Of a stretch of DNA of 64,000 nt, positions 25,779 through 34,836 are shown piece by piece. The notes under the pieces are model-generated. The model was given only the letters and a program-made list of their open reading frames with translations, did no database searches and was not told the origin of the DNA. The first letter of the stretch is position 1; each line of letters begins with the position of its first letter. Location of the stretch: the NCBI RefSeq assembly GCF_030316845.1, contig NZ_JASZYS010000005.1, positions 1-64,000 of the forward strand, written 5' to 3'. The position numbers and the translations under genes are program-made. Source of the stretch: Variovorax davisae. Its GTDB lineage: Bacteria; Pseudomonadota; Gammaproteobacteria; Burkholderiales; Burkholderiaceae_C.

Positions 25779-26709
25779 AGTCGCTCGGGCTGCCGCCGGT
25801 GTGTTCGCGGAACACCCGGCTGAAATGCGAGAGGTTGCAAAACCCCGAGGCGAGCGCGATGTCGGTGATCGGGCGCGCCGCGTTCGCGGGGTCGAGCAGC
25901 TCGCGGATGCTGCAGGCCAGCCGCTGCTGCAGGATGTAGCCGGTCAGCGTGTCGTCGTCGCCGGCGAAGGCGTTGTGCAGGTGGCGCTTGCTGCAGCGCA
26001 GGGCCTGGGCGATGCCGTCGATCGACAATGCGGGGTCGCGCAGGTGCTGGGCCACGTGCTGGCGGATCCGGTCCTTGAGCGCTTCGCGCTGGGTCTGCGG
26101 CGTCTCCTGGCCGGCCAGCTCCATGAGCGACAGCCGCACCAGCTGGATGATCAGGTCGCCGGCCCCGCGCGCAGCGGCCTCGCTCATGTGGGGCAGCTCG
26201 AGGTAGGTGTGGCGCATGGTCTCGAGCGCCACCCGCGAGATGCCGCTGCCGCCGCCGACGCGGCGCGCCATCAGCTGGTCGAGGGGCAGTCCGGGCGTCG
26301 CGAGCTGCTGCTTCGGCAGCATCACGATCAGGTGGTCGCTGCGCTCGGGATTGGCGACCGTGTAGTCGGCGGTGGTGTCGTAGAGCGTCCAGCCGCCGGC
26401 GCGCACTGCGGCTTCGCGGCCGCGCTGGGCGACCTCGGCCGAGCCCTGCCAGGGCGCCACGATCTTCAGGTAGGCGGCCTCGCTGCTGCGGGCCATCTGC
26501 GGGGTGCGCAGCACGCGGTGGCGGTTGGCCTCGAGCCGCGTCAGGATCACGTCGCCGGCCTGCGAGGCGGCGAGGTGGCCGTCGAAGTCGCTGTCGCCGT
26601 AGAGGTCGGAATCGAGCCCGCCGAAATGGCGCCAGACCCACTCGCGCCAGACCGGCGCACGCTCGCGCGGCGGGACTTCGTCGGTCGACAGAACCAGGGA
26701 GGCGGTCAT
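25753..26709 (-). CDS. AraC-family transcriptional regulator
   Basis: The 318-residue protein has an N-terminal AraC-binding-like-2 domain (about 10-190, with PLDQLMARRVGG) and a C-terminal double HTH (about 215-315) with LSIDGIAQALRCSKRHLHNA and ITDIALASGFCNLSHFSRVF. It is divergent from the Liv-type importer and is a candidate regulator of that operon. The start is ATG 26709. No standard Shine-Dalgarno is obvious. Confidence 0.9.
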   Translation of the reverse strand: MTASLVLSTDEVPPRERAPVWREWVWRHFGGLDSDLYGDSDFDGHLAASQAGDVILTRLEANRHRVLRTPQMARSSEAAYLKIVAPWQGSAEVAQRGREAAVRAGGWTLYDTTADYTVANPERSDHLIVMLPKQQLATPGLPLDQLMARRVGGGSGISRVALETMRHTYLELPHMSEAAARGAGDLIIQLVRLSLMELAGQETPQTQREALKDRIRQHVAQHLRDPALSIDGIAQALRCSKRHLHNAFAGDDDTLTGYILQQRLACSIRELLDPANAARPITDIALASGFCNLSHFSRVFREHTGGSPSDFRRRAATR

Positions 26710-26891
26710 GGGGTTGGCTGGGATGAACAGCGGCTATTTTCCGGCCCGCCGCGCCGGTCCCGACTTGCGGGTTAACCACTAGCGGCGTGCACGCTGCGAC
26801 AAGCGCATTGTGCGCAGCGGGCACAGCGCCCGGGCGCCTCGCTTCCTACGATGGCGGGACCGGACGCAAACGACGCCCGGAAGGAGACCGC

Positions 26892-28085
26892 ATGCCAAAC
26901 CTCGCCAATCGCCGCCGCTGGATCCAGGGCACCGCCACCGCGCTCGGCGCCGCCGCCGTCGCGCCCCGCCTGTGGGCGCAGGGTGCGCCGGTGCGCATCG
27001 GCTATGCCATCGCCCGCACCGGCCCCTGGGCCGCCGGCGCCCAGGTCAGCCAGGAACCGAACTACCTGCTGTGGGCCGAGCAGGTCAATGCCGCCGGCGG
27101 GCTCTCGGTCAAGGGCGCCAAGCGGCCGATCGAGCTGATCGGCTACGACGACCGCAGCGAGACCGAGACCTGCGTGCGCACCTTCGAGAAGCTGATGGGC
27201 AGCGACAAGGTCGACCTGATCCTGCCGCCCTGGGGCTCGGGCGCCAACTTCGCGGTGGCGCCGCTCGCCAACCGCTTCGGCTATCCGCTGCTGGCGCCGA
27301 CCGCGCTGTCGCGCAAGCTGATCGACATGCGCCTGCCGTACTTCTTCTCGCTGCTGCAGCAGCCCGACAAGATGATGGGCGCACTGGTCGACATGATGGT
27401 CGCGAACAACGTCAAGACCATCGCCATCGTCTACATGGACGACCTGTTCGGGCTGGAGAACTTCGCCGCCCTCAACAGCGCGCTCAAGAAGACCTCGATC
27501 CAGGTGGTCGACCGCAAGAGCTATCCGCTCGGCGTCAAGGACCTGGCGCCGGTGCTGCGCACCATGAAGGACCTGAACCCGGACGCCTTCATCGGCATCA
27601 CCTACCCGCCGGACACCCTGCTGGCCAGCCGGCAGGCGCGCGAGGTGGGCTTCAACCCGAAGTTCTTCTACGCCTCGGTCGGCACCGCCTTCCAGCTCTA
27701 CAAGAACGTGATGGCGGGCAATGCCGAGGGCGTGATCGGGATGGGCTCGTGGAATGCCAACACCAGCCCCGAGGCCAAGGCCTATTTCGAGGCCCACAGC
27801 AAGAAGTTCGGCAAGGAGCCCGACCGCTGGGCCAGCGGCCACGCCTGGGCGGGGCTCGAGATCCTGCAGCAGTCGGTGGCCAAGGTCGGGCTCGACCGCA
27901 AGGCGCTGCGCGACAACATCGCCAAGAGCGAGTTCAAGACCATCCTCGGGCCGATCCGTTTCGACGGCAGCGAGAACGCCTCGATCCCGGGCACCGTCGC
28001 GCAATGGCAGAACGGCGAGTTCGAGGTGGTCTGGCCCAAGGACCGCGCCACCGCGCAGCTGAAGCCGAAGCCGGCGTGGACGTAG
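26892..28085 (+). CDS. ABC transporter substrate-binding protein, branched-chain amino acid (LivK/PBP1) type
   Basis: The 397-residue precursor opens with NRRRWIQGTATALGAAAVA, a Tat-like or Sec signal ending at LWAQG. The body is a type I periplasmic binding fold with VRIGYAIARTGPWAAGA and DDRSETETCVRTFEKL. This family also binds aromatic acids, amides and urea, so the ligand is uncertain; the following aldehyde dehydrogenase hints at an aromatic or short-chain substrate. AAGGAG precedes ATG 26892. Confidence 0.9.
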   Translation: MPNLANRRRWIQGTATALGAAAVAPRLWAQGAPVRIGYAIARTGPWAAGAQVSQEPNYLLWAEQVNAAGGLSVKGAKRPIELIGYDDRSETETCVRTFEKLMGSDKVDLILPPWGSGANFAVAPLANRFGYPLLAPTALSRKLIDMRLPYFFSLLQQPDKMMGALVDMMVANNVKTIAIVYMDDLFGLENFAALNSALKKTSIQVVDRKSYPLGVKDLAPVLRTMKDLNPDAFIGITYPPDTLLASRQAREVGFNPKFFYASVGTAFQLYKNVMAGNAEGVIGMGSWNANTSPEAKAYFEAHSKKFGKEPDRWASGHAWAGLEILQQSVAKVGLDRKALRDNIAKSEFKTILGPIRFDGSENASIPGTVAQWQNGEFEVVWPKDRATAQLKPKPAWT

Positions 28086-28086
28086 C

Positions 28087-28962
28087 GTGTCGCTGAGCGG
28101 ATGGGCCGAGCTGCTGGCCGGCGGATTGATCACCGGCGGCATCTACGCGCTGGTGGCGATCGGGTTGAACCTGCAGTACGGCCTGATGCGCATCATGAAC
28201 ATCTCGCACGGCGAGTTCCTGATGCTCGGCGCCTTCCTGACCTGGTGGGCCCACACCGCCTTGGGCATCTCGCCCCTGCTGTTCCTCCCGGTGGCCTTCG
28301 TCGCGCTCATGGCGCTCGGCATGGCGGTGCACTGGCTGTGCTTCCGCCAGGTGGCGGCGCGCGCGCCTGGCGTGGAGGTGTTCGAGGCCCGCAGCCTGAT
28401 GGTCGGCTTCGGCCTGATGTTCTTCGTGCAGAACACGGCGCTCCTGATCTGGGGCGGCGACCTGCGCGGCTACGAGTACCTGGCCGAGCCGGTGCAGTTC
28501 GGCGAGATGCGCTTCACGGCCAACAAGCTGGTGCTGTTCGGCGTCGCGCTGGCGCTCAGCTTCGCGCTGATCGCGCTGCTCAAGCTCACCTTGCTGGGCA
28601 AGGCCGTGCGGGCGCTGATGCAGTCGCCGGTCGGCGCGCAGCTGGTGGGCATCAACACCAAGCGGCTGCATCCGCTGATGTTCGGCATCGGCCTTGGCCT
28701 GTCGGGCGTGGCCGGGGCGCTGCTGTCGATGACCTATGAGATCTCGCCCTCGATGGGCGAGCCCTACACCGTGACGGCGCTGATCGTGATCACGCTCGGC
28801 GGCTTCGGCAGCATCGCGGGCAGCCTGCTCGGCGGGCTGCTGCTGGGCGTGGTGGAGGCGCTGGGCATGCACTTCACGAGCCCCTCGCTCAAGATGCTGC
28901 TGTCGTACGCGGTGTTCATCGGCGTGCTGATCTGGCGCCCCAACGGACTGTTCTCCCGATGA
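28087..28962 (+). CDS. livH: Branched-chain-type ABC transporter permease (LivH family)
   Basis: The 291-residue membrane protein has about eight hydrophobic segments and the LivH hallmark GGIYALVAIGLNLQYGLMRI, then NISHGEFLMLGAF and a late GGFGSIAGSLLGGLLLG loop that contacts the ATPase. The start is GTG 28087, one base past the binding-protein stop. It overlaps livM by four bases. Confidence 0.93.
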   Translation: MSLSGWAELLAGGLITGGIYALVAIGLNLQYGLMRIMNISHGEFLMLGAFLTWWAHTALGISPLLFLPVAFVALMALGMAVHWLCFRQVAARAPGVEVFEARSLMVGFGLMFFVQNTALLIWGGDLRGYEYLAEPVQFGEMRFTANKLVLFGVALALSFALIALLKLTLLGKAVRALMQSPVGAQLVGINTKRLHPLMFGIGLGLSGVAGALLSMTYEISPSMGEPYTVTALIVITLGGFGSIAGSLLGGLLLGVVEALGMHFTSPSLKMLLSYAVFIGVLIWRPNGLFSR

Positions 28963-29891
28963 AGACCCAACGCGCGAACAAGCCCTGGCTGTGGCTGGGC
29001 ATCGGCACGGCGGGCGCGGGCTGCCTGCCCTGGATCGCCTCCGACTTCGTCGCCTCGGTGGCGCTCAGCTGCCTCATGTACATCGCGCTGGCGACCAGCT
29101 GGTCGCTGTTCTGCGGCGCCACGCGCTACCTGTCGCTCGCGACCTCGGCCTTCTTCGGGCTCGGCGCCTATGCCAGCGCCACCCTTCTAGAGCTGCTGCC
29201 CTGGCCGCTGGTGATCCTGAGCGGCGCGGCGATCGCGAGCGCGGTCGCGGTGCTCATGGGCGCGGCCGTGCTGCACCTGCGCGGCACCTACTTCGCGGTG
29301 CTGACCTTCGGCATGACCGAGCTGATCCGCCATGCCGTCACCTTCGTCGAGAAGCAGGTCTCGGGCACGGTGGGCCGCGTGCTCACGGTGGCGCCGTCGA
29401 ACGAGACGGTGTACCTCACGGTGCTGGCGATCGCCGGCGGCGCGATCGCCACCGCGATCGTCGTCAAGCGCAGCCGCTTCGGCCTGGCGCTGGCGGGCAT
29501 CGGCGCCGACGAGCAGCGCGCCCAGACGCTGGGCGTCGACACCCGCCGCATCAAGATCGCGGGCTTCGCGCTCACCGCCGCCTTTGCCGGCGCGGTCGGC
29601 GCGGCGATGGCGGTGCGCTGGACCTACATCGAGCCGGCCGCGGTGTTCAGCCCCTTCATCGGTTTCCAGACCGTGCTGATCGCGCTGATCGGCGGCGCGG
29701 CCAGCATCGGCGGGCCGGTGCTGGCGGCCATCGTCTTCAGCCTGCTGGCCGAGACGCTGCGGCTGCAGCTGCCCTACGGCTACATGATGGTGCTCGGCCT
29801 GCTGCTGATCCTGTGCGTGATGTACCTGCCCAACGGGCTGGCGTCGCTGTGGCAGCGCCGGGCCGCGGCAAAGGGGCGCAGCCATGGCTGA
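28959..29891 (+). CDS. livM: Branched-chain-type ABC transporter permease (LivM family)
   Basis: The 310-residue permease has multiple membrane helices and motifs SLFCGATRYLSLATSAFFGL and GGAASIGGPVLAAIVFSLL. It pairs with LivH to form the pore. The ATGA overlap at its start and eight-base overlap with livG show tight coupling. Confidence 0.92.
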   Translation: MKTQRANKPWLWLGIGTAGAGCLPWIASDFVASVALSCLMYIALATSWSLFCGATRYLSLATSAFFGLGAYASATLLELLPWPLVILSGAAIASAVAVLMGAAVLHLRGTYFAVLTFGMTELIRHAVTFVEKQVSGTVGRVLTVAPSNETVYLTVLAIAGGAIATAIVVKRSRFGLALAGIGADEQRAQTLGVDTRRIKIAGFALTAAFAGAVGAAMAVRWTYIEPAAVFSPFIGFQTVLIALIGGAASIGGPVLAAIVFSLLAETLRLQLPYGYMMVLGLLLILCVMYLPNGLASLWQRRAAAKGRSHG

Positions 29892-30630
29892 GCTGCTGCT
29901 GGAGGCCCGCGCGCTCACCGTGCGCTTCGGCGGCCTGACCGCGGTCGATGCGGTCGACGTCCGCCTGCACCAGGGGGAGCTGGTCGGCATCATCGGCCCG
30001 AACGGCGCCGGCAAGACGACCTTCTTCAATGCGATCTCGGGCGTCGTCGCGCCGACCTCGGGCCAGTTGCTGGTGCAGGGCGGCATCGGCCTCACGGGCC
30101 GCGGCCCGCACAAGTATGCGGCGCACGGCATCGCGCGCACCTTCCAGACGCCGCGCGTGATGGCCGACATGACGCTGGCCGACAACGTGCGCTTCGGCAT
30201 GCAGTTCGCGGGCCGCCACCGCACGCCGGTCGCCGGCCTGCGCACCGAGGGCGACATCCTCGCCCTGCTGGGCCTGGGCGCGCTCGCCGACCAGCTCGCA
30301 GCCGACGTGACGCCCTCGCAGCAGCGGCTGCTGGAGATCGGCATGGCGCTCGGCACCCGGCCGCGCGTGCTGCTGCTCGACGAGGTCGCCGCCGGCCTGA
30401 CCGAGGCCGAGGTCGACGCGATGGCGCGCCGCATCCGCGCGCTGCGCGACGACCATGGCCTCACGGTGGTCTGGATCGAGCATGCGGTGACCACACTGCT
30501 GAAGTACGTCGAGCGGGTGCTGGTGCTGCACCAGGGCCGCAAGATCGCCGACGGCACGCCGGCCGAGGTGGTGCGCAATGCGGAGGTGGTCGAGGCCTAT
30601 CTCGGCGATGAAATGGAGGCGGCCGAATGA
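29884..30630 (+). CDS. livG: Branched-chain-type ABC transporter ATP-binding protein (LivG family)
   Basis: The 248-residue ATPase has Walker A GPNGAGKTTFFNAISG, a Q-loop near RTFQTPRVM, a diverged signature SQQRLLEIGMALG and Walker B VLLLDEVAAGL. The C-terminal LivG/HisP-type extension is short. It overlaps livF by four bases (ATGA). Confidence 0.93.
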   Translation: MAELLLEARALTVRFGGLTAVDAVDVRLHQGELVGIIGPNGAGKTTFFNAISGVVAPTSGQLLVQGGIGLTGRGPHKYAAHGIARTFQTPRVMADMTLADNVRFGMQFAGRHRTPVAGLRTEGDILALLGLGALADQLAADVTPSQQRLLEIGMALGTRPRVLLLDEVAAGLTEAEVDAMARRIRALRDDHGLTVVWIEHAVTTLLKYVERVLVLHQGRKIADGTPAEVVRNAEVVEAYLGDEMEAAE

Positions 30631-31334
30631 GTGCCAGCTTGACGGTGCGCGGCCTCTCGGCCGGCTACCACGGCTTCCAGGTGCTGCAGGGGCTCGATCT
30701 CGACGTCCGGCCCGGGATCACGGTCGTGCTGGGGCCGAACGGTGCCGGCAAGACGACGCTGCTGAAGGCGCTGGCCGGGCTGTTGCCGCGGGCCGGCGAA
30801 GCCGCGCTGGACGGTGTCGCGCTGCCTTCGGGCGAGGCCACGGCCTGCGTGCGCCAGGGGCTGGCGCTGGTCGCCGAAGGCCGGCAGCTCTTTCCGCAGA
30901 TGAGCGTCACCGAGAACCTCGAACTCGGCGGCTGGCTGACGCCGGCGCGCCTGCGCAGCGAACGCCTGGCCCGCGCCTTCGACGACTTCCCGCGCCTGCG
31001 CGAGCGCGCCGCGCAGCTGGCCGGCACGATGAGCGGCGGCGAGCAGCAGATGGTGGCGGTGGCGCGCGCCATGATGAGCGGGCCGCGCCTGCTGATGCTC
31101 GACGAGCCCTCGCTCGGCCTGGCGCCGCGCATGGTCGACGAACTGCTCGCCATCGTCCGGCGCATCGCGGCCCAGGGCGTGACCGTGCTGATGGTCGAGC
31201 AGAACGTGCGCAAGGCGCTGCAGGCCGCCGACCGCGGCTACGTGCTGGAGCGCGGCCGCATCGTCGCCGCCGGCGAGGCGCGGGCGCTGCTCGAATCCGA
31301 CGCCATCCGCAAGGCCTACCTCGGCGTCGCCTGA
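30627..31334 (+). CDS. livF: Branched-chain-type ABC transporter ATP-binding protein (LivF family)
   Basis: The 235-residue ATPase has Walker A GPNGAGKTTLLKALAGLLP, the LivF segment LVAEGRQLFPQMSVTENLEL, signature MSGGEQQMVAVARAMM and Walker B LLMLDEPSLGLAP. It completes the five-gene importer. The aldehyde dehydrogenase gene follows after 30 bases. Confidence 0.94.
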   Translation: MSASLTVRGLSAGYHGFQVLQGLDLDVRPGITVVLGPNGAGKTTLLKALAGLLPRAGEAALDGVALPSGEATACVRQGLALVAEGRQLFPQMSVTENLELGGWLTPARLRSERLARAFDDFPRLRERAAQLAGTMSGGEQQMVAVARAMMSGPRLLMLDEPSLGLAPRMVDELLAIVRRIAAQGVTVLMVEQNVRKALQAADRGYVLERGRIVAAGEARALLESDAIRKAYLGVA

Positions 31335-31364
31335 CAACCCTTTCTTTCAAGGACCACCTGACCC

Positions 31365-32816
31365 ATGACCTCCATTTCGATGCTTATCAACGGCGAGCGC
31401 CGCTCGGCCGAGGGCGGCGCCAGCTTCGAGCGCCGCAACCCGCTGGACGGCAGCGTCGCCACCGTCGCCCCGGCGGCCAGCCCGGCCGACGCGGTCGCCG
31501 CCGTGGAGGCCGCCGCGGCCGCCTTCCCGGCCTGGTCCGCGATGGGCCCGGGCGAGCGCCGCGGCCTGCTGCTCAAGGCCTCCGTCGCGCTCGAGGCCAA
31601 GGGCGCGGCCTTTGCCGAGGCGATGGCGGCCGAGACCGGCGCCTCCGGCATGTGGGCCGGCTTCAACGTCCACCTGGCCGCCGGCATGCTGCTCGAGGCA
31701 GCCTCGCTGACGACCCAGATCAATGGCGAGGTGATCCCCTCCGACGTCCCGGGCAGCCTGGCGATGGCGGTGCGGCAGCCGGCCGGCGTGGTGCTGGGCA
31801 TCGCGCCGTGGAATGCGCCGGTGATCCTCGCGGTGCGGGCCATCGCGACGCCGCTGGCCTGCGGCAACACGGTGGTGCTCAAGGGCTCGGAGCTGTGCCC
31901 GGCCACCCACGGGCTGATCATCGAGGCGCTGCAGGAGGCGGGCCTGCCGGCCGGCGTCGTCAACTTCGTGACCAATGCGCCGGCCGATGCGGGCGCGGTG
32001 GTCGAGGCGATGGTGGCGCATCCGGCGGTGCGGCGCGTGAACTTCACCGGCTCGACCAAGGTCGGCCGGATCATCGCCCAGACCTGCGCCAGGTACCTCA
32101 AGCCGGTGGTGCTGGAGCTGGGCGGCAAGGCCCCGATGGTCATCCTCGACGATGCCGACATCGACGCCGCCGTGGCCGGCGCCGCCTTCGGCGCCTTCGC
32201 CAATTCGGGCCAGATCTGCATGTCGACCGAGCGCATCGTGGTCGACCGCCAGGTCGCCGACGAATTCGTCGCCCGCTTCGCCGCCAAGGCGCAGAGCCTG
32301 CCGCTCGGCGATCCGCGCGAGGGGCCGGTGGTGCTGGGCTCGGTGGTCGACATGGCCACCGTGGTGCGCTGCAACGCCCTGATCGACGATGCGCTCGCCA
32401 AGGGCGCCACGCTGGTCTGCGGCGGCAAGGCGCAGAACACGCTGATGCCGGCCACGGTGCTCGACCACGTGACGCCGGCGATGCAGATCTACCGCGAGGA
32501 GTCCTTCGGGCCGGTGAAGGCCGTGGTGCGGGTCGACGGCGTCGAAGAGGCCATCGCCACCGCCAACGACAACGAGTTCGGCCTCTCGTCGGCGGTGTTC
32601 GGGCGCGACGTCGCGCGGGCCTGGAACGTGGCGCGCCGCATCGAGGCCGGCATCTGCCACGTCAACGGCCCGACGGTGCACGACGAGGCCCAGATGCCCT
32701 TCGGCGGCGTCAAGGCCTCGGGCTACGGCCGCTTCGGCGGCAAGGCCGGCGTGGAGGCCTTCACCGAACTGCGCTGGATCACGGTGCAGACCACGCCGCG
32801 CCACTACCCCTTCTGA
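31365..32816 (+). CDS. NAD(P)-dependent aldehyde dehydrogenase
   Basis: The 483-residue enzyme has catalytic Cys285 (SGQICMSTERI), general base Glu251 (LELGGKAP) and cofactor-binding motifs APWNAPVIL and FTGSTKVGR. Its overall pattern resembles vanillin/salicylaldehyde/benzaldehyde-type dehydrogenases. It probably oxidises an aldehyde made from the compound imported by the upstream Liv system, with which it shares direction and close spacing. AAGGA precedes ATG 31365. Confidence 0.9.
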   Translation: MTSISMLINGERRSAEGGASFERRNPLDGSVATVAPAASPADAVAAVEAAAAAFPAWSAMGPGERRGLLLKASVALEAKGAAFAEAMAAETGASGMWAGFNVHLAAGMLLEAASLTTQINGEVIPSDVPGSLAMAVRQPAGVVLGIAPWNAPVILAVRAIATPLACGNTVVLKGSELCPATHGLIIEALQEAGLPAGVVNFVTNAPADAGAVVEAMVAHPAVRRVNFTGSTKVGRIIAQTCARYLKPVVLELGGKAPMVILDDADIDAAVAGAAFGAFANSGQICMSTERIVVDRQVADEFVARFAAKAQSLPLGDPREGPVVLGSVVDMATVVRCNALIDDALAKGATLVCGGKAQNTLMPATVLDHVTPAMQIYREESFGPVKAVVRVDGVEEAIATANDNEFGLSSAVFGRDVARAWNVARRIEAGICHVNGPTVHDEAQMPFGGVKASGYGRFGGKAGVEAFTELRWITVQTTPRHYPF

Positions 32817-32906
32817 ACCGCGCGGGCGTTGTCGCCTGCGCTACCGGCCGCCGGGCGGCTTGGGGCTACGATGCGCCGGCATCAGACACCCCAAGGAGAC
32901 CCGCGC

Positions 32907-33938
32907 ATGAGCACCCTCAACAATCGCCAGGTGCGCCTGGCCCAGCGGCCCGAAGGCGCCGCGACGCGCGACAACTGGCAGTTCACCGACGAGCCGGTTG
33001 GCGAACCGGCCGAAGGCGGCGTGCTGGTCCAGACCCTGTCGCTCTCGCTCGACCCGGCGATGCGCGGCTGGATGAACGAAGGCAAGAGCTACATCGCGCC
33101 GGTCGAGATCGGCGCCGTGATGCGGGCCGGCGGCGTCGGCCGCGTGGCGGCATCGCGCAACCCGGCCTTCGCGGTCGGCGACACCGTGTACGGCACGCTC
33201 GGCGTGCAGCAGTACGCGCTGATCCCGCAGGAGGAGATCCAGCGCAACGGCCTGGTCAAGATCGACCTGCGCGCCGGCACCATCGGCCAGTGGCTCAACG
33301 TGCTGGGCATGCCCGGCATGACCGGCTACTTCGGCCTCATGGACGTCGGCCAGCCGAAGCCCGGCGAGACCGTCGTGGTGTCGGGGGCGGCCGGCGCGGT
33401 CGGCCAGACCGTGGGCCAGCTGGCGAAGATCAAGGGCTGCCGCGTGGTCGGCATCGCCGGCGGCGCCGCCAAGTGCGACTGGGTCGTGAAGGAACTCGGC
33501 TTCGACGCCTGCATCGACTACAAGGCCGGACCCTCGGCCGTGCGCGAGGGCCTGAAGGCCCATTGCCCGAAAGGCGTCGACATCTACTTCGACAACGTCG
33601 GCGGCGACATCCTCGACACCGTGCTCGCGAAGCTGGCGCGCGGCGCCCGGATCATCATCTGCGGCGCCATCAGCCAGTACAACAACACGACGCCGGTCCA
33701 GGGCCCGAAGAACTACCTGAGCCTGCTGGTCAACCGCGCGCGGATGCAGGGCATCGTGGTGTTCGACTACGCCGACCGCTACGGCGAGGCGGTGGCCGAG
33801 CTGTCGGGCTACCTGAAGGACGGCCGCATGAAGAGCCGCGAGGACGTGGTCGAGGGCCTCGACACCTTCCCGGAGGCGCTGGGTCGCCTCTTCACGGGCC
33901 AGAACTTCGGCAAGCTGGTGCTCAAGGTCGCCGACTGA
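32907..33938 (+). CDS. NADP-dependent MDR-family oxidoreductase (prostaglandin/curcumin reductase-like)
   Basis: The 343-residue protein has the medium-chain reductase layout: N-terminal GroES-like part with SLDPAMRGWM, then a Rossmann domain with SGAAGAVGQTVGQLAKIKG. CGAISQYN and NFGKLVLKV are typical of the leukotriene B4 12-hydroxydehydrogenase group. Zinc ligands are absent, as expected. It reduces alpha,beta-unsaturated ketones or aldehydes. AAGGAG precedes ATG 32907. Confidence 0.9.
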   Translation: MSTLNNRQVRLAQRPEGAATRDNWQFTDEPVGEPAEGGVLVQTLSLSLDPAMRGWMNEGKSYIAPVEIGAVMRAGGVGRVAASRNPAFAVGDTVYGTLGVQQYALIPQEEIQRNGLVKIDLRAGTIGQWLNVLGMPGMTGYFGLMDVGQPKPGETVVVSGAAGAVGQTVGQLAKIKGCRVVGIAGGAAKCDWVVKELGFDACIDYKAGPSAVREGLKAHCPKGVDIYFDNVGGDILDTVLAKLARGARIIICGAISQYNNTTPVQGPKNYLSLLVNRARMQGIVVFDYADRYGEAVAELSGYLKDGRMKSREDVVEGLDTFPEALGRLFTGQNFGKLVLKVAD

Positions 33939-33944
33939 TCCCCG

Positions 33945-34790
33945 TCAGCGGGCCCGCGTGCCCATCACGGCGGCAGAGATGATCAGCACCGCGGCCAGCG
34001 CGATGCTCCAGCTCAGCGGCCGTCCGGTGACGAGCAGCAGCAGCGCGGTCGAGGCCAGCGGCGTCAGGTAGCTCAGGATGCCGATCTGCCGCGCATCGCC
34101 GCGCTTGAGCGCCAGGTCCCAGAAGTAGAAGGCGGCGCCCAGCGGGCCCAGCCCGCACAGCACGACCAGCAGCCAGTCGCGCGGCGACAGAGCGACCGAG
34201 GGCTCGAGCAGCGCATGGCAGCCCAGCGAGAGCGCACCCGACAGCAGGCCGAACAGCCCGATCGCGGTGGTCGGGAAGGGCGGCACGCGCTGGGTCCAGA
34301 GCGAATAGCTGGCCCAGATGAAGGCCGAGCCCAGCGCCGGCAGGAAGCCCCAGTACGAGGTCACGCCCGATGCGCTGGCGCCGCCGCGCGCGCCGAGGAT
34401 GGCGATGGCCGCGCCGGCGAACCCCAGCACGGCCGCCACCAGGTGCAGCGGCCGCAGCGACATGCCGGGCAGCAGCACCGGCGCCAGCACCACCATGAAC
34501 AGCGGCCAGAGGTAGTTGACCAGGTTGGCCTCGACCGGCGGCGCATGGCGCAGCGCGATGAACAGCAGGAAGTGGAAGCCGAACAGGCCGTAGACGCCGA
34601 GCGCCAGCGTGCGCGGCGGGATCGCCCAGGCCTTGCGGTCGCGCAGCGCCAGCGGCCAGCTCATGACGCTGCCGATGATCAGCGCCAGGCCGGTGAGCAG
34701 GAAGGGCGGCAGGTGGGCGAGCGCCGTGCCCAGCGAGGCGAGGGTGGCCCAGAGGGCGATGGCGACAAGGGCGTTGAGGGTCGGGGACAT
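33945..34790 (-). CDS. EamA/DMT-family exporter, YddG-like
   Basis: The 281-residue protein has about ten hydrophobic helices in two EamA halves. NLVNYLWPLFMVVLAPVLL and LGPLGAAFYFWDLALKRGD match the pattern of YddG-type aromatic amino acid or metabolite exporters. I chose ATG 34790; an in-frame ATG at 34835 would add 15 residues of unlikely composition. It lies seven bases from the convergent reductase gene and 47 bases behind the SLC13-type gene on the same strand. Confidence 0.85.
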   Translation of the reverse strand: MSPTLNALVAIALWATLASLGTALAHLPPFLLTGLALIIGSVMSWPLALRDRKAWAIPPRTLALGVYGLFGFHFLLFIALRHAPPVEANLVNYLWPLFMVVLAPVLLPGMSLRPLHLVAAVLGFAGAAIAILGARGGASASGVTSYWGFLPALGSAFIWASYSLWTQRVPPFPTTAIGLFGLLSGALSLGCHALLEPSVALSPRDWLLVVLCGLGPLGAAFYFWDLALKRGDARQIGILSYLTPLASTALLLLVTGRPLSWSIALAAVLIISAAVMGTRAR

Positions 34791-34836
34791 GGGCGCCGAG
34801 CTTAAGGGCTGCGCCGGTGCGCGCCGATGATGCACT

